A stretch of DNA of 64,000 nucleotides from DATJIG01 sp050260515 (lineage in GTDB: Bacteria > Pseudomonadota > Alphaproteobacteria > SMXQ01): positions 8,224 to 72,223 of the forward strand of contig JBLNCI010000028.1 in NCBI GenBank assembly GCA_050260515.1, written 5' to 3'. The translations under genes and the position numbers were made by a program. The notes below the pieces were generated by a model. The model was given only the letters and a program-made list of their open reading frames with translations, was not told where the DNA came from and did not search any database. Of the stretch, positions 8,722 through 15,881 are shown piece by piece. Position 1 is the first letter of the stretch, and every line of letters starts with the position of its first letter.

Positions 8722-8814
8722 TGGCAATCACGTTAGGGGAGCCGGCTCGCTGCACGGCTGAATCTGAGCGGCGCGAACGCTAATGGCCGCCGCGCCTGAT
8801 GTTCGCGGTCGGGC

Positions 8815-9345
8815 TTAGTCGGCGGCGAAAAACTTTCCCTGGGCGTAAACGCGACGCTTGGACGATTCGCCGTTCCTCGGATCGTTGCCGATCTTGACCT
8901 GTCCGTCGGCGAACGAAGTCTTGGCGACGACGTCCTTCGGCGTGCCGAACGCCGTCAGATTGTTGAGTCCGGTCTCGGTGCGAACGCCGCCACCTACGCG
9001 CAGCATGACGAGGTTTTCCGCCTCGTCGGCTTCGAATTTGTACTTGGCGTTCTTGGGGAGCATCACGCCTTCGTACTTTCCGACGACCTGCGTGCGGCCA
9101 TCGCCGAAGGTGAAGGTGGCCTTGCCCTGCAAGATGATGAAGGCATGATCCTCACCGCCGTGCGAATGAAGCGCGTTCTCTCCGCCACTGGCATAAACCT
9201 TGAGGTTCACCCAGAGATTTTCCGCTGTCGCCAGAGGGTCGTAGGTCGTCCCCTGCTCCAGGAGCGGCGTATTGCGCAACGAAAACAACACTTCCTTGTC
9301 CGTCGCGACATTCGGCTGTCTGCGATAAATCCCTGCGTCATCCAT
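8815..9345 (-). CDS. Cupin-domain protein, 176 aa (second copy)
   Basis: Single-cupin protein with the motif-1 region GGENALHSHGGEDHAFIILQG and the motif-2 region VVGKYEGVMLPKNAKYKFEA. It is clearly paralogous to the cupin at 898-1428 (shared NLKVYASGGEN and KYEGVMLP-type segments) and the same length. AAGGAGGA lies 6 bases before the ATG at 9345, so I prefer this start to an ATG 24 bases upstream that would place the Shine-Dalgarno sequence inside the gene. It probably forms an operon with the amidohydrolase gene downstream. Confidence 0.87.
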   Translation of the reverse strand: MDDAGIYRRQPNVATDKEVLFSLRNTPLLEQGTTYDPLATAENLWVNLKVYASGGENALHSHGGEDHAFIILQGKATFTFGDGRTQVVGKYEGVMLPKNAKYKFEADEAENLVMLRVGGGVRTETGLNNLTAFGTPKDVVAKTSFADGQVKIGNDPRNGESSKRRVYAQGKFFAAD

Positions 9346-9738
9346 CGGAATCCTCCTTGTTGTCGCCACCGCCCAGCCACCTCGTCATGCGCCTCGCAGC
9401 GGGACTGTTAGTCATCTCACATCTTGGGGCGGCCTCTAAGCGGACGTGCGGAAAGACACTGTTGAACCGCATTGAACGGCGGGGGCGGCAATTTGACCGG
9501 CGAGGCCTTCAATGGGGTGCCGGGGCTCACAGGGGCAACTGTTCGTATGGAGTGCGAAGGGCAGCCAATCGGGATCGCGCGGTATGCCTGCGCAACCGCT
9601 GCAACGTGGTTCGCCTGGCGAACGTCTCAAGGCCCAAGAACGGCTCGGCTGGGTGCGTGCAAAGCGCGCGGCCACCAGCGGCAGCGCGGCGCAGTGCCGG
9701 GCCACGGGGCCGCTGCAGAATTGCACTCATGGGAAAGC

Positions 9739-9783
9739 TGGCGGACCCGGCGAGATTCGAACTCACGACCTCTGCCTTCGGAG
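9739..9783 (-). repeat. 45-bp tRNA-Arg 3' direct repeat (putative att site, distal end of island)
   Basis: Identical over 45 bases to 14464-14508, the 3' part (CCA end to anticodon loop) of the intact tRNA-Arg(CCG). Identity stops inside the anticodon-loop region, the usual crossover point of tyrosine integrases that use tRNA genes. With the intact tRNA at the other side, it bounds a roughly 4.7-kb segment. Confidence 0.85.
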
Positions 9784-9899
9784 ATCGTGAGGCGGATCCG
9801 GACGAGAAAAATTAGGTAGCAAAAACAAAGCTCCCAAATCGACCGCTCTTTTCGCCTGCCGTTCGATATGCGGTCGTTTGGCGGTCAATTTGGCAACGA

Positions 9900-9912
9900 G
9901 TGGCAACACGCC
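9900..9912 (+). repeat. GTGGCAACACGCC direct repeat, left copy
   Basis: A 13-bp sequence repeated exactly at 14390-14402, each copy just inside an att-like tRNA repeat. Shorter relatives (GTGGCAACA at 9950, TTGGCAAC at 9890, TCGGCAACA at 9940) lie nearby. They could be arm-type integrase binding sites (inference). Confidence 0.55.
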
Positions 9913-10130
9913 AGCGGCCGTCGGTTAGCGGCGGCCAATTCGGCAACAGGTGGCAACAGAGTTGGCTCCCAGAGTCAGCCGAATGTGTTCGATGACAGGT
10001 AGCTTGTATTGTGGCTGCGAGATGCCCAGTTCGATAATTGGCAGAAAGATTTTTAGCGGTTTCCTTTTCGGTGAAACCGCATTGCCCCGGATGAGGCGGT
10101 ACCGACGTATTGTCCCGCCAGGAGGCTTTC

Positions 10131-10262
10131 ATGCTTTCCGTACCTATCGAATACCCACCCTCACGTCCTGGAATGCCGACATTGCTGGTCGGCATCGCGA
10201 TGGTCGTGCTGTTCTTCATCGTAAAATTCTGGACCGAACTGAAGGCCGTCGTTGGCGCCTAA
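10131..10262 (+). CDS. 43-aa single-pass membrane protein
   Basis: A small gene with an excellent ribosome-binding site (CAGGAGG, 5 bases before the ATG). The product begins MLSVPIEYPPSRPG, has one strong hydrophobic segment (about residues 17-32, LLVGIAMVVLFFIVKF) and ends in a short polar tail. I do not recognise a family. It is inside the putative tRNA-Arg island and is followed 44 bases later by another unknown gene on the same strand, so the two may form an operon. Confidence 0.55.
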   Translation: MLSVPIEYPPSRPGMPTLLVGIAMVVLFFIVKFWTELKAVVGA

Positions 10263-10306
10263 ACCTGCGCGACGGCTCCGTTCCGGACATCGCTAGGAAA
10301 TTTCCT

Positions 10307-10720
10307 ATGAACGTCAGTGACGCTACCGAACTAGAGCACGCCATCAGCACGGTTCGCTGGGCGGTCGAAAAGGCAATCAGCATCGTCAGCCGTGGGCCTT
10401 ATGGCAACCGTATCGACGAACCGCAATTTGTTACCCTCGACATTGTAGACGACACAGTGATCGTGAAATGGCCTAGCGCACATTTTGATTGCGGCTCCCC
10501 GGTCGTCGAGGCCGAAAGTATTTCGATCCCGATCGCTCGCTTGCTCATGACCGAGACGGAACTCGGCGCGTGGGAGGGGGCGGTGTGCGCCCTAGACGCG
10601 CACATTCGCGGCCCGCGTGGCTCAACTCCTCGATCTGCGATCAGCGGCCGCAAGGGGCACAAGGCATCCGCCCGCCTCGTCCCACAACGCAAGGTAAAGG
10701 GACCGGAATCCCTCCCATAA
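10307..10720 (+). CDS. Hypothetical protein, 137 aa
   Basis: The start is the ATG at 10307, preceded by TAGGAA. The first about 95 residues look like a folded alpha/beta domain (ELEHAISTVRWAVEKAI helix; FVTLDIVDDTVIVKW strands); the C-terminal about 40 residues are basic and low-complexity. Its last 99 bases overlap the 3' end of the antisense desaturase gene, so one of the two probably has a displaced stop codon. I recognise no family. Third-position base use is mixed compared with the GC3-rich core genes, as elsewhere in the island. Confidence 0.5.
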   Translation: MNVSDATELEHAISTVRWAVEKAISIVSRGPYGNRIDEPQFVTLDIVDDTVIVKWPSAHFDCGSPVVEAESISIPIARLLMTETELGAWEGAVCALDAHIRGPRGSTPRSAISGRKGHKASARLVPQRKVKGPESLP

Positions 10721-11641
10721 CGATATGGCACGAATGTCGGCCAGGCCTGAGATGCTGACATGGCATTCCTGCAGGCGGTAGTTCGGCACGCGCGGGTTCA
10801 TGTGGTGGATGTGGTGGAACCCGATGTTCCCAGTGAACCACTGAAGCAGTCTGGGTAGTCGCAGGTACGTGGAACTCTCCAACGCCGCCGCCGCCGGAGT
10901 CCATTCGCTGTGATGGAGCCATCGCACCCGCTCACCGCGATGCTGGACCGAGAACAACCACACGCCAATGATCGAACTCACTGCCAGGATCGGGAGGTGA
11001 ACCGCGGCGACACGACCGAATCCGAGCGACAGTCCCAACGTGGCAAACATCGCAATCAGCGCGATATTTGTGAGATGAACCGCTCGACGTTCGCGCCGCC
11101 AGGTCGATGGCATATCGAACGGGAGCCGGTAAAGAATAGCGAAGATCAGCGGCGGCAGCAGAACGTTGGCGATAAGAGGATGACGCGACAGGCGATACTG
11201 CACCCGCTCGGTGGGGCGCAGCGCTCGATATTCGGCGACGGTGAGGCAAGAAGAATATATATCCAGGCCGCTCACCCTGCGGTCGAGATCGTTCCATACC
11301 GCGTGATGCCCGGCATGCTGGCGGCTCCACGACGCATAAGGGGCGAATGTCATTGCGCTGCAGAGCACGCCGACGGTGTCATTTAGTCGCGCAGAGTCGA
11401 AGAAGGCCATGTGGCCGCAATCATGTTGGATAATGAATATCCTCACGAGAAAGCCAGCGGTCACGGGCGTCAGTACCAGTGTGAGCCAATAGGCAACGTC
11501 GGCCGTCGCGTACATCGCCGCGCATCCGAGCAAGAAACCTCCGATGGACGTCGCAAGCTGGATCATGCTCCGTGGGAGCATGGGAGCGCCGTGCGACGCG
11601 ATGGCGCGCCGGATGGCAAGCTCTGTGTCTTTGGCAATCAT
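10622..11641 (-). CDS. Membrane fatty acid desaturase
   Basis: A 339-aa integral membrane di-iron desaturase. All three His boxes are present: HDCGH (about residue 74), HAGHH (about residue 109) and HHIHH (about residue 284), with hydrophobic pairs between them, the layout of acyl-lipid delta-12/omega-6 type desaturases. The expected reaction is oxygen- and electron-dependent insertion of a double bond into a fatty acyl chain; position and substrate are not predictable. GGTGGG precedes the ATG. The C-terminal end (about 33 codons) overlaps the antisense gene at 10307-10720, which hints at a shifted stop or tail. No ferredoxin gene is adjacent. Confidence 0.85.
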   Translation of the reverse strand: MIAKDTELAIRRAIASHGAPMLPRSMIQLATSIGGFLLGCAAMYATADVAYWLTLVLTPVTAGFLVRIFIIQHDCGHMAFFDSARLNDTVGVLCSAMTFAPYASWSRQHAGHHAVWNDLDRRVSGLDIYSSCLTVAEYRALRPTERVQYRLSRHPLIANVLLPPLIFAILYRLPFDMPSTWRRERRAVHLTNIALIAMFATLGLSLGFGRVAAVHLPILAVSSIIGVWLFSVQHRGERVRWLHHSEWTPAAAALESSTYLRLPRLLQWFTGNIGFHHIHHMNPRVPNYRLQECHVSISGLADIRAISLWEGFRSLYLALWDEAGGCLVPLAAADRRSRS

Positions 11642-11775
11642 CGTTTCCCACCAGTGTCATTGGCCTTCAGGAATCCACGCGTGTGAGCGCGAATTTTTGC
11701 TCAACGCTGAAGCGGTCAACGACCGCCTTGTCCGAGATGCGACCGGGGATTTTTTGAGTTGCAGACGCGCTGAGG

Positions 11776-12305
11776 CTACTCAACGAGACCGCAATTGTAT
11801 TTTATGCTGTCCGCAACGGTGCCGGGCACGCGCGTCCAAGTCTGGCTCCTGCCGAAGATAGGGAGGCCGATGTACGCACGAAGCCTCAAGGCGTTGTCCG
11901 ACAACACGGTGATCGTCCCGCGGTAGGTCTTGCCGTCCTGGGGATTGTAAACATCTCCGCTCCAAGTATCGGGACCGGTGGGCCTGAGATCGCGTATCAC
12001 CACGAGCCCGCAAATCCGTTGCCCCTGCTTCGCGCGATCGGGGTTGTTGTCGTCGCGTCGTACCGATCCGCCCGGCCCTGCAGCGTCTCCAGCCAGATTA
12101 TTCGCCCGCACAGCGGACCGCCGCAGTCAGCGATCGTAAGGGCGGCATCTTTGTCTTGCGTGAGCCAGTCTCCCAGGAGGCCTGTGGCGAAGGCCGAGGG
12201 CGCAGCAAGCACCACCGCCGTCGTCAGCCCCAGAAGGCCCATTCGGCGGCCGAAGGCCAGCTTGCCCTCACGTTTCTCCACTGATTGCCAGGCACTGATG
12301 CACAT
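11776..12305 (-). pseudogene. DUF2147 secreted protein, frameshifted
   Basis: Two overlapping minus-strand frames together make one DUF2147 protein. The first (from 12305) has a signal peptide (GLLGLTTAVVLAAPSAFA) and the N-terminal half GDWLTQDKDAALTIADCGGPLCGRIIWLE. The second, in another frame, continues with NNPDRAKQGQRICG, LRPTGPDTWSGDVYNPQDGK and GRSQTWTRV, the expected C-terminal half. The switch point is around 12040-12070. I see no slippery heptamer, so a real frameshift mutation or a sequencing error is likelier than programmed shifting. DUF2147 proteins are periplasmic lipocalin-like proteins of unknown function. The start may instead be the ATG at 12242. Confidence 0.78.
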
Positions 12306-12459
12306 GGCCGGCCATCTCGCCTTCGACTGAGAACTGCCAGTAGCTCTCTTTTTCGCCTTGTCCGCTACCCGTCGATGCGAGGCGCACCCGGGCGGCCCTC
12401 TGTCGCACGCTCAGTCGGTTGACCGTATCTATTCTGTGGAAAAGGGCAGAGTGTGAACT

Positions 12460-13488
12460 ATGCACATAGAAATGCCCACCGTTGACGCACGCTTCGCTGT
12501 CGCGCAAGCAACGATCGACGCCCTCCGGAAATGCACTCTAATTCTGGACGACAGGTTTCGTGTCATTTTGACCAACCGCGCGTTCTCCGCCGCATTCAAC
12601 ACCCCTGCCAAACCGGCCCTAAACGAGACAATCGTTAGGGTAGGAGGTGAATGGGAAAGCTCCGGTCTGAAGGCGCGACTGTTTGAGGCGCTAACAAAGA
12701 ACAGCGACATCCACGATCGCGAATTCGAAATCGACCTTTCGTCTGTCGGGCGGCGCACGTTGGTGGTCAATGCCAGTCCGCTGACTTATCCCGACGATCA
12801 CGGCAAGCACATTTTGCTTCAGATCGAAGACGTGACCGACTGCCGTATCCTCGAGGGTGAAAAAAACACTCTGCTGCGGCAGAAGGATATTTTGATCGAG
12901 GAGATGAGTCATCGTATCAGCAACAGCCTTCAGATCATTGCCAGCATTCTGATGCTGAAGGCGCGCACAGTCACTTCGTCGGAAGCTCGACATCAACTGG
13001 AAGATGCACACCGAAGAGTGTTGGCGGTCGCCAACGTGCAAGGCCATCTACGGCCGGGTGGCGCCGCCGATGAAATAAGCGCAAGCTTCTATCTGACGGG
13101 ACTTTGCGAAAGTCTGTCGAATTCGCTCCTTAATGATGATCGGGCGATTTCCATTTCGGTCGAGGCGGATGAAGGGACCTTCACACCAAATGAGGCGGTG
13201 AGTCTCGGTCTGATAACGACCGAGCTCGTCATCAACGCGATCAAGCACGCTTTCCCAGACCGTACGTCCGGTGCGATTGTTGTTCGATACGAATCGGGCA
13301 CGACAGCTCGGCGATTGTCCGTGTCCGACAACGGTAGGGGTTTTCCCACGATATCGTCGGATACGCCGTTGCGTGTCGGCTTGGGCACGAGCATCCTGGA
13401 AGCTCTGACCCGCCAGCTTGGGGGCCATCTCGTGACCTCCGCAAATTCTCCCGGCACGATGGTGTCCGTTACGATTCCACGGCGTTAG
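12460..13488 (+). CDS. Sensor histidine kinase (PAS plus HisKA_2 / HATPase_c)
   Basis: A 342-aa soluble kinase. An N-terminal PAS-like domain (about residues 12-125, with ILDDRFRVILTNRAF at its start) is followed by a short linker and a HisKA_2-type dimerisation motif, EEMSHRISNSLQIIASIL, whose His is the phosphoacceptor. An ATPase domain follows, with N-box ELVINAIKHAF and G-box VSDNGRGF, then GLGTSILEAL. This subfamily usually works with single-domain response regulators or general-stress PhyR-type regulators; none is adjacent. It has no membrane segments. It lies inside the putative island, with visibly less GC-biased third positions than core genes. Confidence 0.85.
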   Translation: MHIEMPTVDARFAVAQATIDALRKCTLILDDRFRVILTNRAFSAAFNTPAKPALNETIVRVGGEWESSGLKARLFEALTKNSDIHDREFEIDLSSVGRRTLVVNASPLTYPDDHGKHILLQIEDVTDCRILEGEKNTLLRQKDILIEEMSHRISNSLQIIASILMLKARTVTSSEARHQLEDAHRRVLAVANVQGHLRPGGAADEISASFYLTGLCESLSNSLLNDDRAISISVEADEGTFTPNEAVSLGLITTELVINAIKHAFPDRTSGAIVVRYESGTTARRLSVSDNGRGFPTISSDTPLRVGLGTSILEALTRQLGGHLVTSANSPGTMVSVTIPRR

Positions 13489-13558
13489 CACCGAGGCTTA
13501 GCCCGGGTTAGTGTTCCACGGCGCCTAGCAGTTCAGGCTCACGTCCACGCGGTGTTGC

Positions 13559-13750
13559 TTGCAAAAGAACAAAGAGGCATGCACGCAGGGAGAGGTCTCG
13601 TCCTTGTCGGTTTGCAATAGTGAAATATTCCGCTCACAAGCCAAGAAGCTTCGCGCAATCGCTGGCTCCGTTCGTGATGCTAGGACCGCGGAGGCATTTC
13701 TTCGGCTCGCCGAAGAATACGACCGCCTCTCTTTTCATGCAGAGAAATAG
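13559..13750 (+). CDS. Small helical hypothetical protein
   Basis: Up to 63 aa if started at the TTG at 13559, but a TTG at 13604 preceded by AGGGAGAGG gives a better-supported 48-aa product. The core (FRSQAKKLRAIAGSVRDA, then AEAFLRLAEEYDRL) is two amphipathic helices resembling short helical-hairpin proteins common and uncharacterised in alphaproteobacteria. No function can be given. Confidence 0.45.
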   Translation: MQKNKEACTQGEVSSLSVCNSEIFRSQAKKLRAIAGSVRDARTAEAFLRLAEEYDRLSFHAEK

Positions 13751-14075
13751 TCCGCCCTTGCGGAAAGCCTCCTCATGGGCCTGACCGGTACCCGCCATAC
13801 CGAATAGGACCATCCAAAAAATACAAAATTCTGCGGGGCCAGCGTCACGTATTACGGGAGAGTAATGCCCGACCGCTTGCATCGGCTTACACACGCCACC
13901 ATTTGTTATGTGCAGGGCGGGATCGAAAAACAGCAACAAAGCGCGTATCTCGCCGACCCTCTCTCTTCTACGCGCAGCCTCGGCGACTAGGGTCCACCCG
14001 CGACGGTCCGCATCGCCGGGAAGAGCTTCGGGACGTCCCATTTGGGACGCTCCTCACCCTTGAAGGGAATTCGAC
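13751..14075. other. 325-bp stretch without a recognised gene
   Basis: A/T content is higher than in flanking core DNA. I see no gene with a good start site; the only signal is GAAGGGAA at the right end, the ribosome-binding site of the following small gene. Confidence 0.5.
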
Positions 14076-14306
14076 ATGAACACTCTTAAATTCGCATCGG
14101 CGAATAGAGGACTGATCCATGACGCGGACCAGAGTGCCTATGAGGATGCGTTGTCGGAAGGTTGGCCGGCACCGTTGCAGCAGATGAAACGAAGCAGTCC
14201 CGGCCCGGGCAAGGAGAGTCTCTTAACGCGAGAGTGGTTCACCCCCGTCTGGGTCGTTCCATCAGCGCTGTTTGCGCTTGTCCTTTTCTATGCCCTGCTG
14301 AGTTAG
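14076..14306 (+). CDS. 76-aa C-terminally anchored small membrane protein
   Basis: GAAGGGAA lies 6 bases before the ATG. The first about 50 residues are polar (many Ser, Asp, Gln); residues about 57-75 form one hydrophobic segment (WVVPSALFALVLFYALLS) reaching the C-terminus, as in tail-anchored proteins. I recognise no family. It is the last gene before the tRNA-proximal end of the putative island, the position where an integrase would normally be found. Confidence 0.5.
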   Translation: MNTLKFASANRGLIHDADQSAYEDALSEGWPAPLQQMKRSSPGPGKESLLTREWFTPVWVVPSALFALVLFYALLS

Positions 14307-14389
14307 CGCATTAGGCTTTGAACGGCCTGAAGGTAATTGGCGTGTGGTGGTGCGCCGCTGCTCTTCTGAGTAGCTACGTCACTGGCCAA

Positions 14390-14402
14390 GTGGCAACACG
14401 CC
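14390..14402 (+). repeat. GTGGCAACACGCC direct repeat, right copy
   Basis: Exact copy of 9900-9912, 62 bases from the tRNA-Arg CCA end. See the left copy for interpretation. Confidence 0.55.
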
Positions 14403-14463
14403 GACCGTCGCCCCCGCTGGGGCGTGCGAGACCAAGCTAAAGATTTGCTAATACGAGCGAATT

Positions 14464-14540
<77 letters not shown>

Positions 14541-14747
14541 TTGGGATAGCCGCGGCCGGGGACCGGCCGGGCGGCCACAATACGCGAAAACGTGGGTCGC
14601 AGGCAAACCGCGTGCGCCGCCGGTTTACGGTTAAATCCCGCTGGGAATCAATCGGCTGGCCGCACCGCTCACGCCGTTGGCGGCGGCTGCACCTGGGCCG
14701 TCCGGCGTGGCGGGCGCGCGTTCCCGACGCCGCGCCGGAGCGACGAT

Positions 14748-15881
14748 CTACGAGCGCTGCTCGTGCTTGCCGCGTTCGACTTCGGCGACGGCATCGGCCT
14801 CGGACGGCAGTGCCGCGGAAGGGTCTGCGATCCACGCCGCGACGTCGACCCAGACATTCTCCGCCTGCAGGTCGCGCATTAGCATGTGCCAGCCGTTCTT
14901 GTAATACGCGACGCGCTGGTGCGCGGGATCGGGAAGCTGCTCGACGGCGGCCCACTGCGGCTTCAGCGGGACGATCTGGTCGTGAGCTCCGATCAGCACC
15001 AATGCGGGCCCGGGCAGCTTGTGCGCCGCATGCATGCCCTTGTCCATCGCGTCGACCAGGCCCTTCACCGCGTCCGTGCGGGTCTCCTTGATCACCAGCG
15101 GATCGCGGCCGAGGGCGCGCAGCATCTCGTTGTTGTCGGACGCGACATAGCCGAGGCCGCGGCCGGAAAGCCGCAGCCATGGCGTGACATGGCTCGCGGC
15201 CCACAGCACCCAGCGCTGGTAGAACGGCATGTAGTCCCGGCTCCATACCGCAGGCGCCGACAGGATCGTGCCGGCCGGAAGTGGGGCGGCGTCGGTCGCC
15301 AGGGCGCGCATGACAATGGCGGCGCCCATGCTCTCGCCAAGATAGTAAATGGGCGAGTCGGGATAGCGCTGGCGCATCAGCCGCGCGACCTCTCCGAGGT
15401 CGCGTGCCATCGTGTCGGCCCCCGCCCAGTAGCCGGGATGCGGCGCCGCGCCGAACCCGCGCTGATCGTACGCATAAGTGGCAATGCCGAACCGGGTCCA
15501 GTAACGCCCCGGCATGTCGAAGGTCTGCGAATACTCGTTGAAGCCGTGCAGCGCGACCACCACAGCCTTGGGTCTTGCCCGCAATTCGGGGTCGGCGGGC
15601 AGCCAGGCACGCAGCGGCAGTTCGGCGCCGTCGGCGGCGGTAAAGGTACCGATCACCGGGTCGGTCGACGCGTCGATCCCGATCAGCGCGCGGTGAGGGA
15701 TCGCGGGACGCGTCGCTGCATCGGCCCTCGACGTGACGTCGAGCCGCGGCGACTCGATCGGCGGTCCTGCCGGGACCTTCACCGGTGCGCAGCCCGCGGC
15801 GGCAACCGCGAGTAGCGCGGTCGCCAGCGCCACGCGCGCGGTGCGACGCGAAACGTCTCGAAGGCCAATCCTGTCAAACAC
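14748..15881 (-). CDS. Alpha/beta hydrolase lipoprotein (lysophospholipase/monoacylglycerol-lipase-like)
   Basis: Serine hydrolase of the serine aminopeptidase S33/Hydrolase_4 type. An N-terminal lipoprotein signal ends in the lipobox AVAAAGC, so it is probably anchored in the envelope. VVVALHGFNEYSQTF supplies the oxyanion region, GESMG the nucleophile Ser, GAHDQIV the Asp and NGWHMLMRD the His of the triad. Expected substrates are monoacylglycerols or lysophospholipids. The start is uncertain: an ATG at 15914 overlaps the upstream ABC ATPase gene by 41 bases, whereas the GTG at 15881 overlaps by 8 bases and gives a more usual signal-peptide length. It is probably co-transcribed with the ATPase gene. 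Confidence 0.82.
   Translation of the reverse strand: MFDRIGLRDVSRRTARVALATALLAVAAAGCAPVKVPAGPPIESPRLDVTSRADAATRPAIPHRALIGIDASTDPVIGTFTAADGAELPLRAWLPADPELRARPKAVVVALHGFNEYSQTFDMPGRYWTRFGIATYAYDQRGFGAAPHPGYWAGADTMARDLGEVARLMRQRYPDSPIYYLGESMGAAIVMRALATDAAPLPAGTILSAPAVWSRDYMPFYQRWVLWAASHVTPWLRLSGRGLGYVASDNNEMLRALGRDPLVIKETRTDAVKGLVDAMDKGMHAAHKLPGPALVLIGAHDQIVPLKPQWAAVEQLPDPAHQRVAYYKNGWHMLMRDLQAENVWVDVAAWIADPSAALPSEADAVAEVERGKHEQRS

Larger units (their letters stand above)
9346..10130. other. 785-bp intergenic stretch with island left end
   Basis: I see no convincing gene. It contains the 45-bp tRNA-Arg 3' repeat (9739-9783), several GGCAAC-containing repeats (9890-9958), and a hairpin GCGGTTTC/GAAACCGC (10056-10063 with 10073-10080) about 50 bases before the next small gene. 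Confidence 0.6.

Noticed and set aside
9950..10306. N-terminal extension of the 137-aa hypothetical protein (an in-frame ATG at 9950).
   Set aside because: The extension would cover the well-supported 43-aa membrane gene, starts next to the att region, and has no domain-like pattern; the ATG at 10307 has its own ribosome-binding site.
11997..12111. Programmed ribosomal frameshifting in the DUF2147 gene.
   Set aside because: No slippery heptamer followed by a strong stem is visible at the overlap, and the family is normally read in one frame; mutation or sequencing error is simpler.
9784..14463. Integrase, transposase or phage structural genes inside the putative island.
   Set aside because: None of the frames shows tyrosine or serine recombinase motifs or other phage hallmarks; the island call rests on the repeats only.
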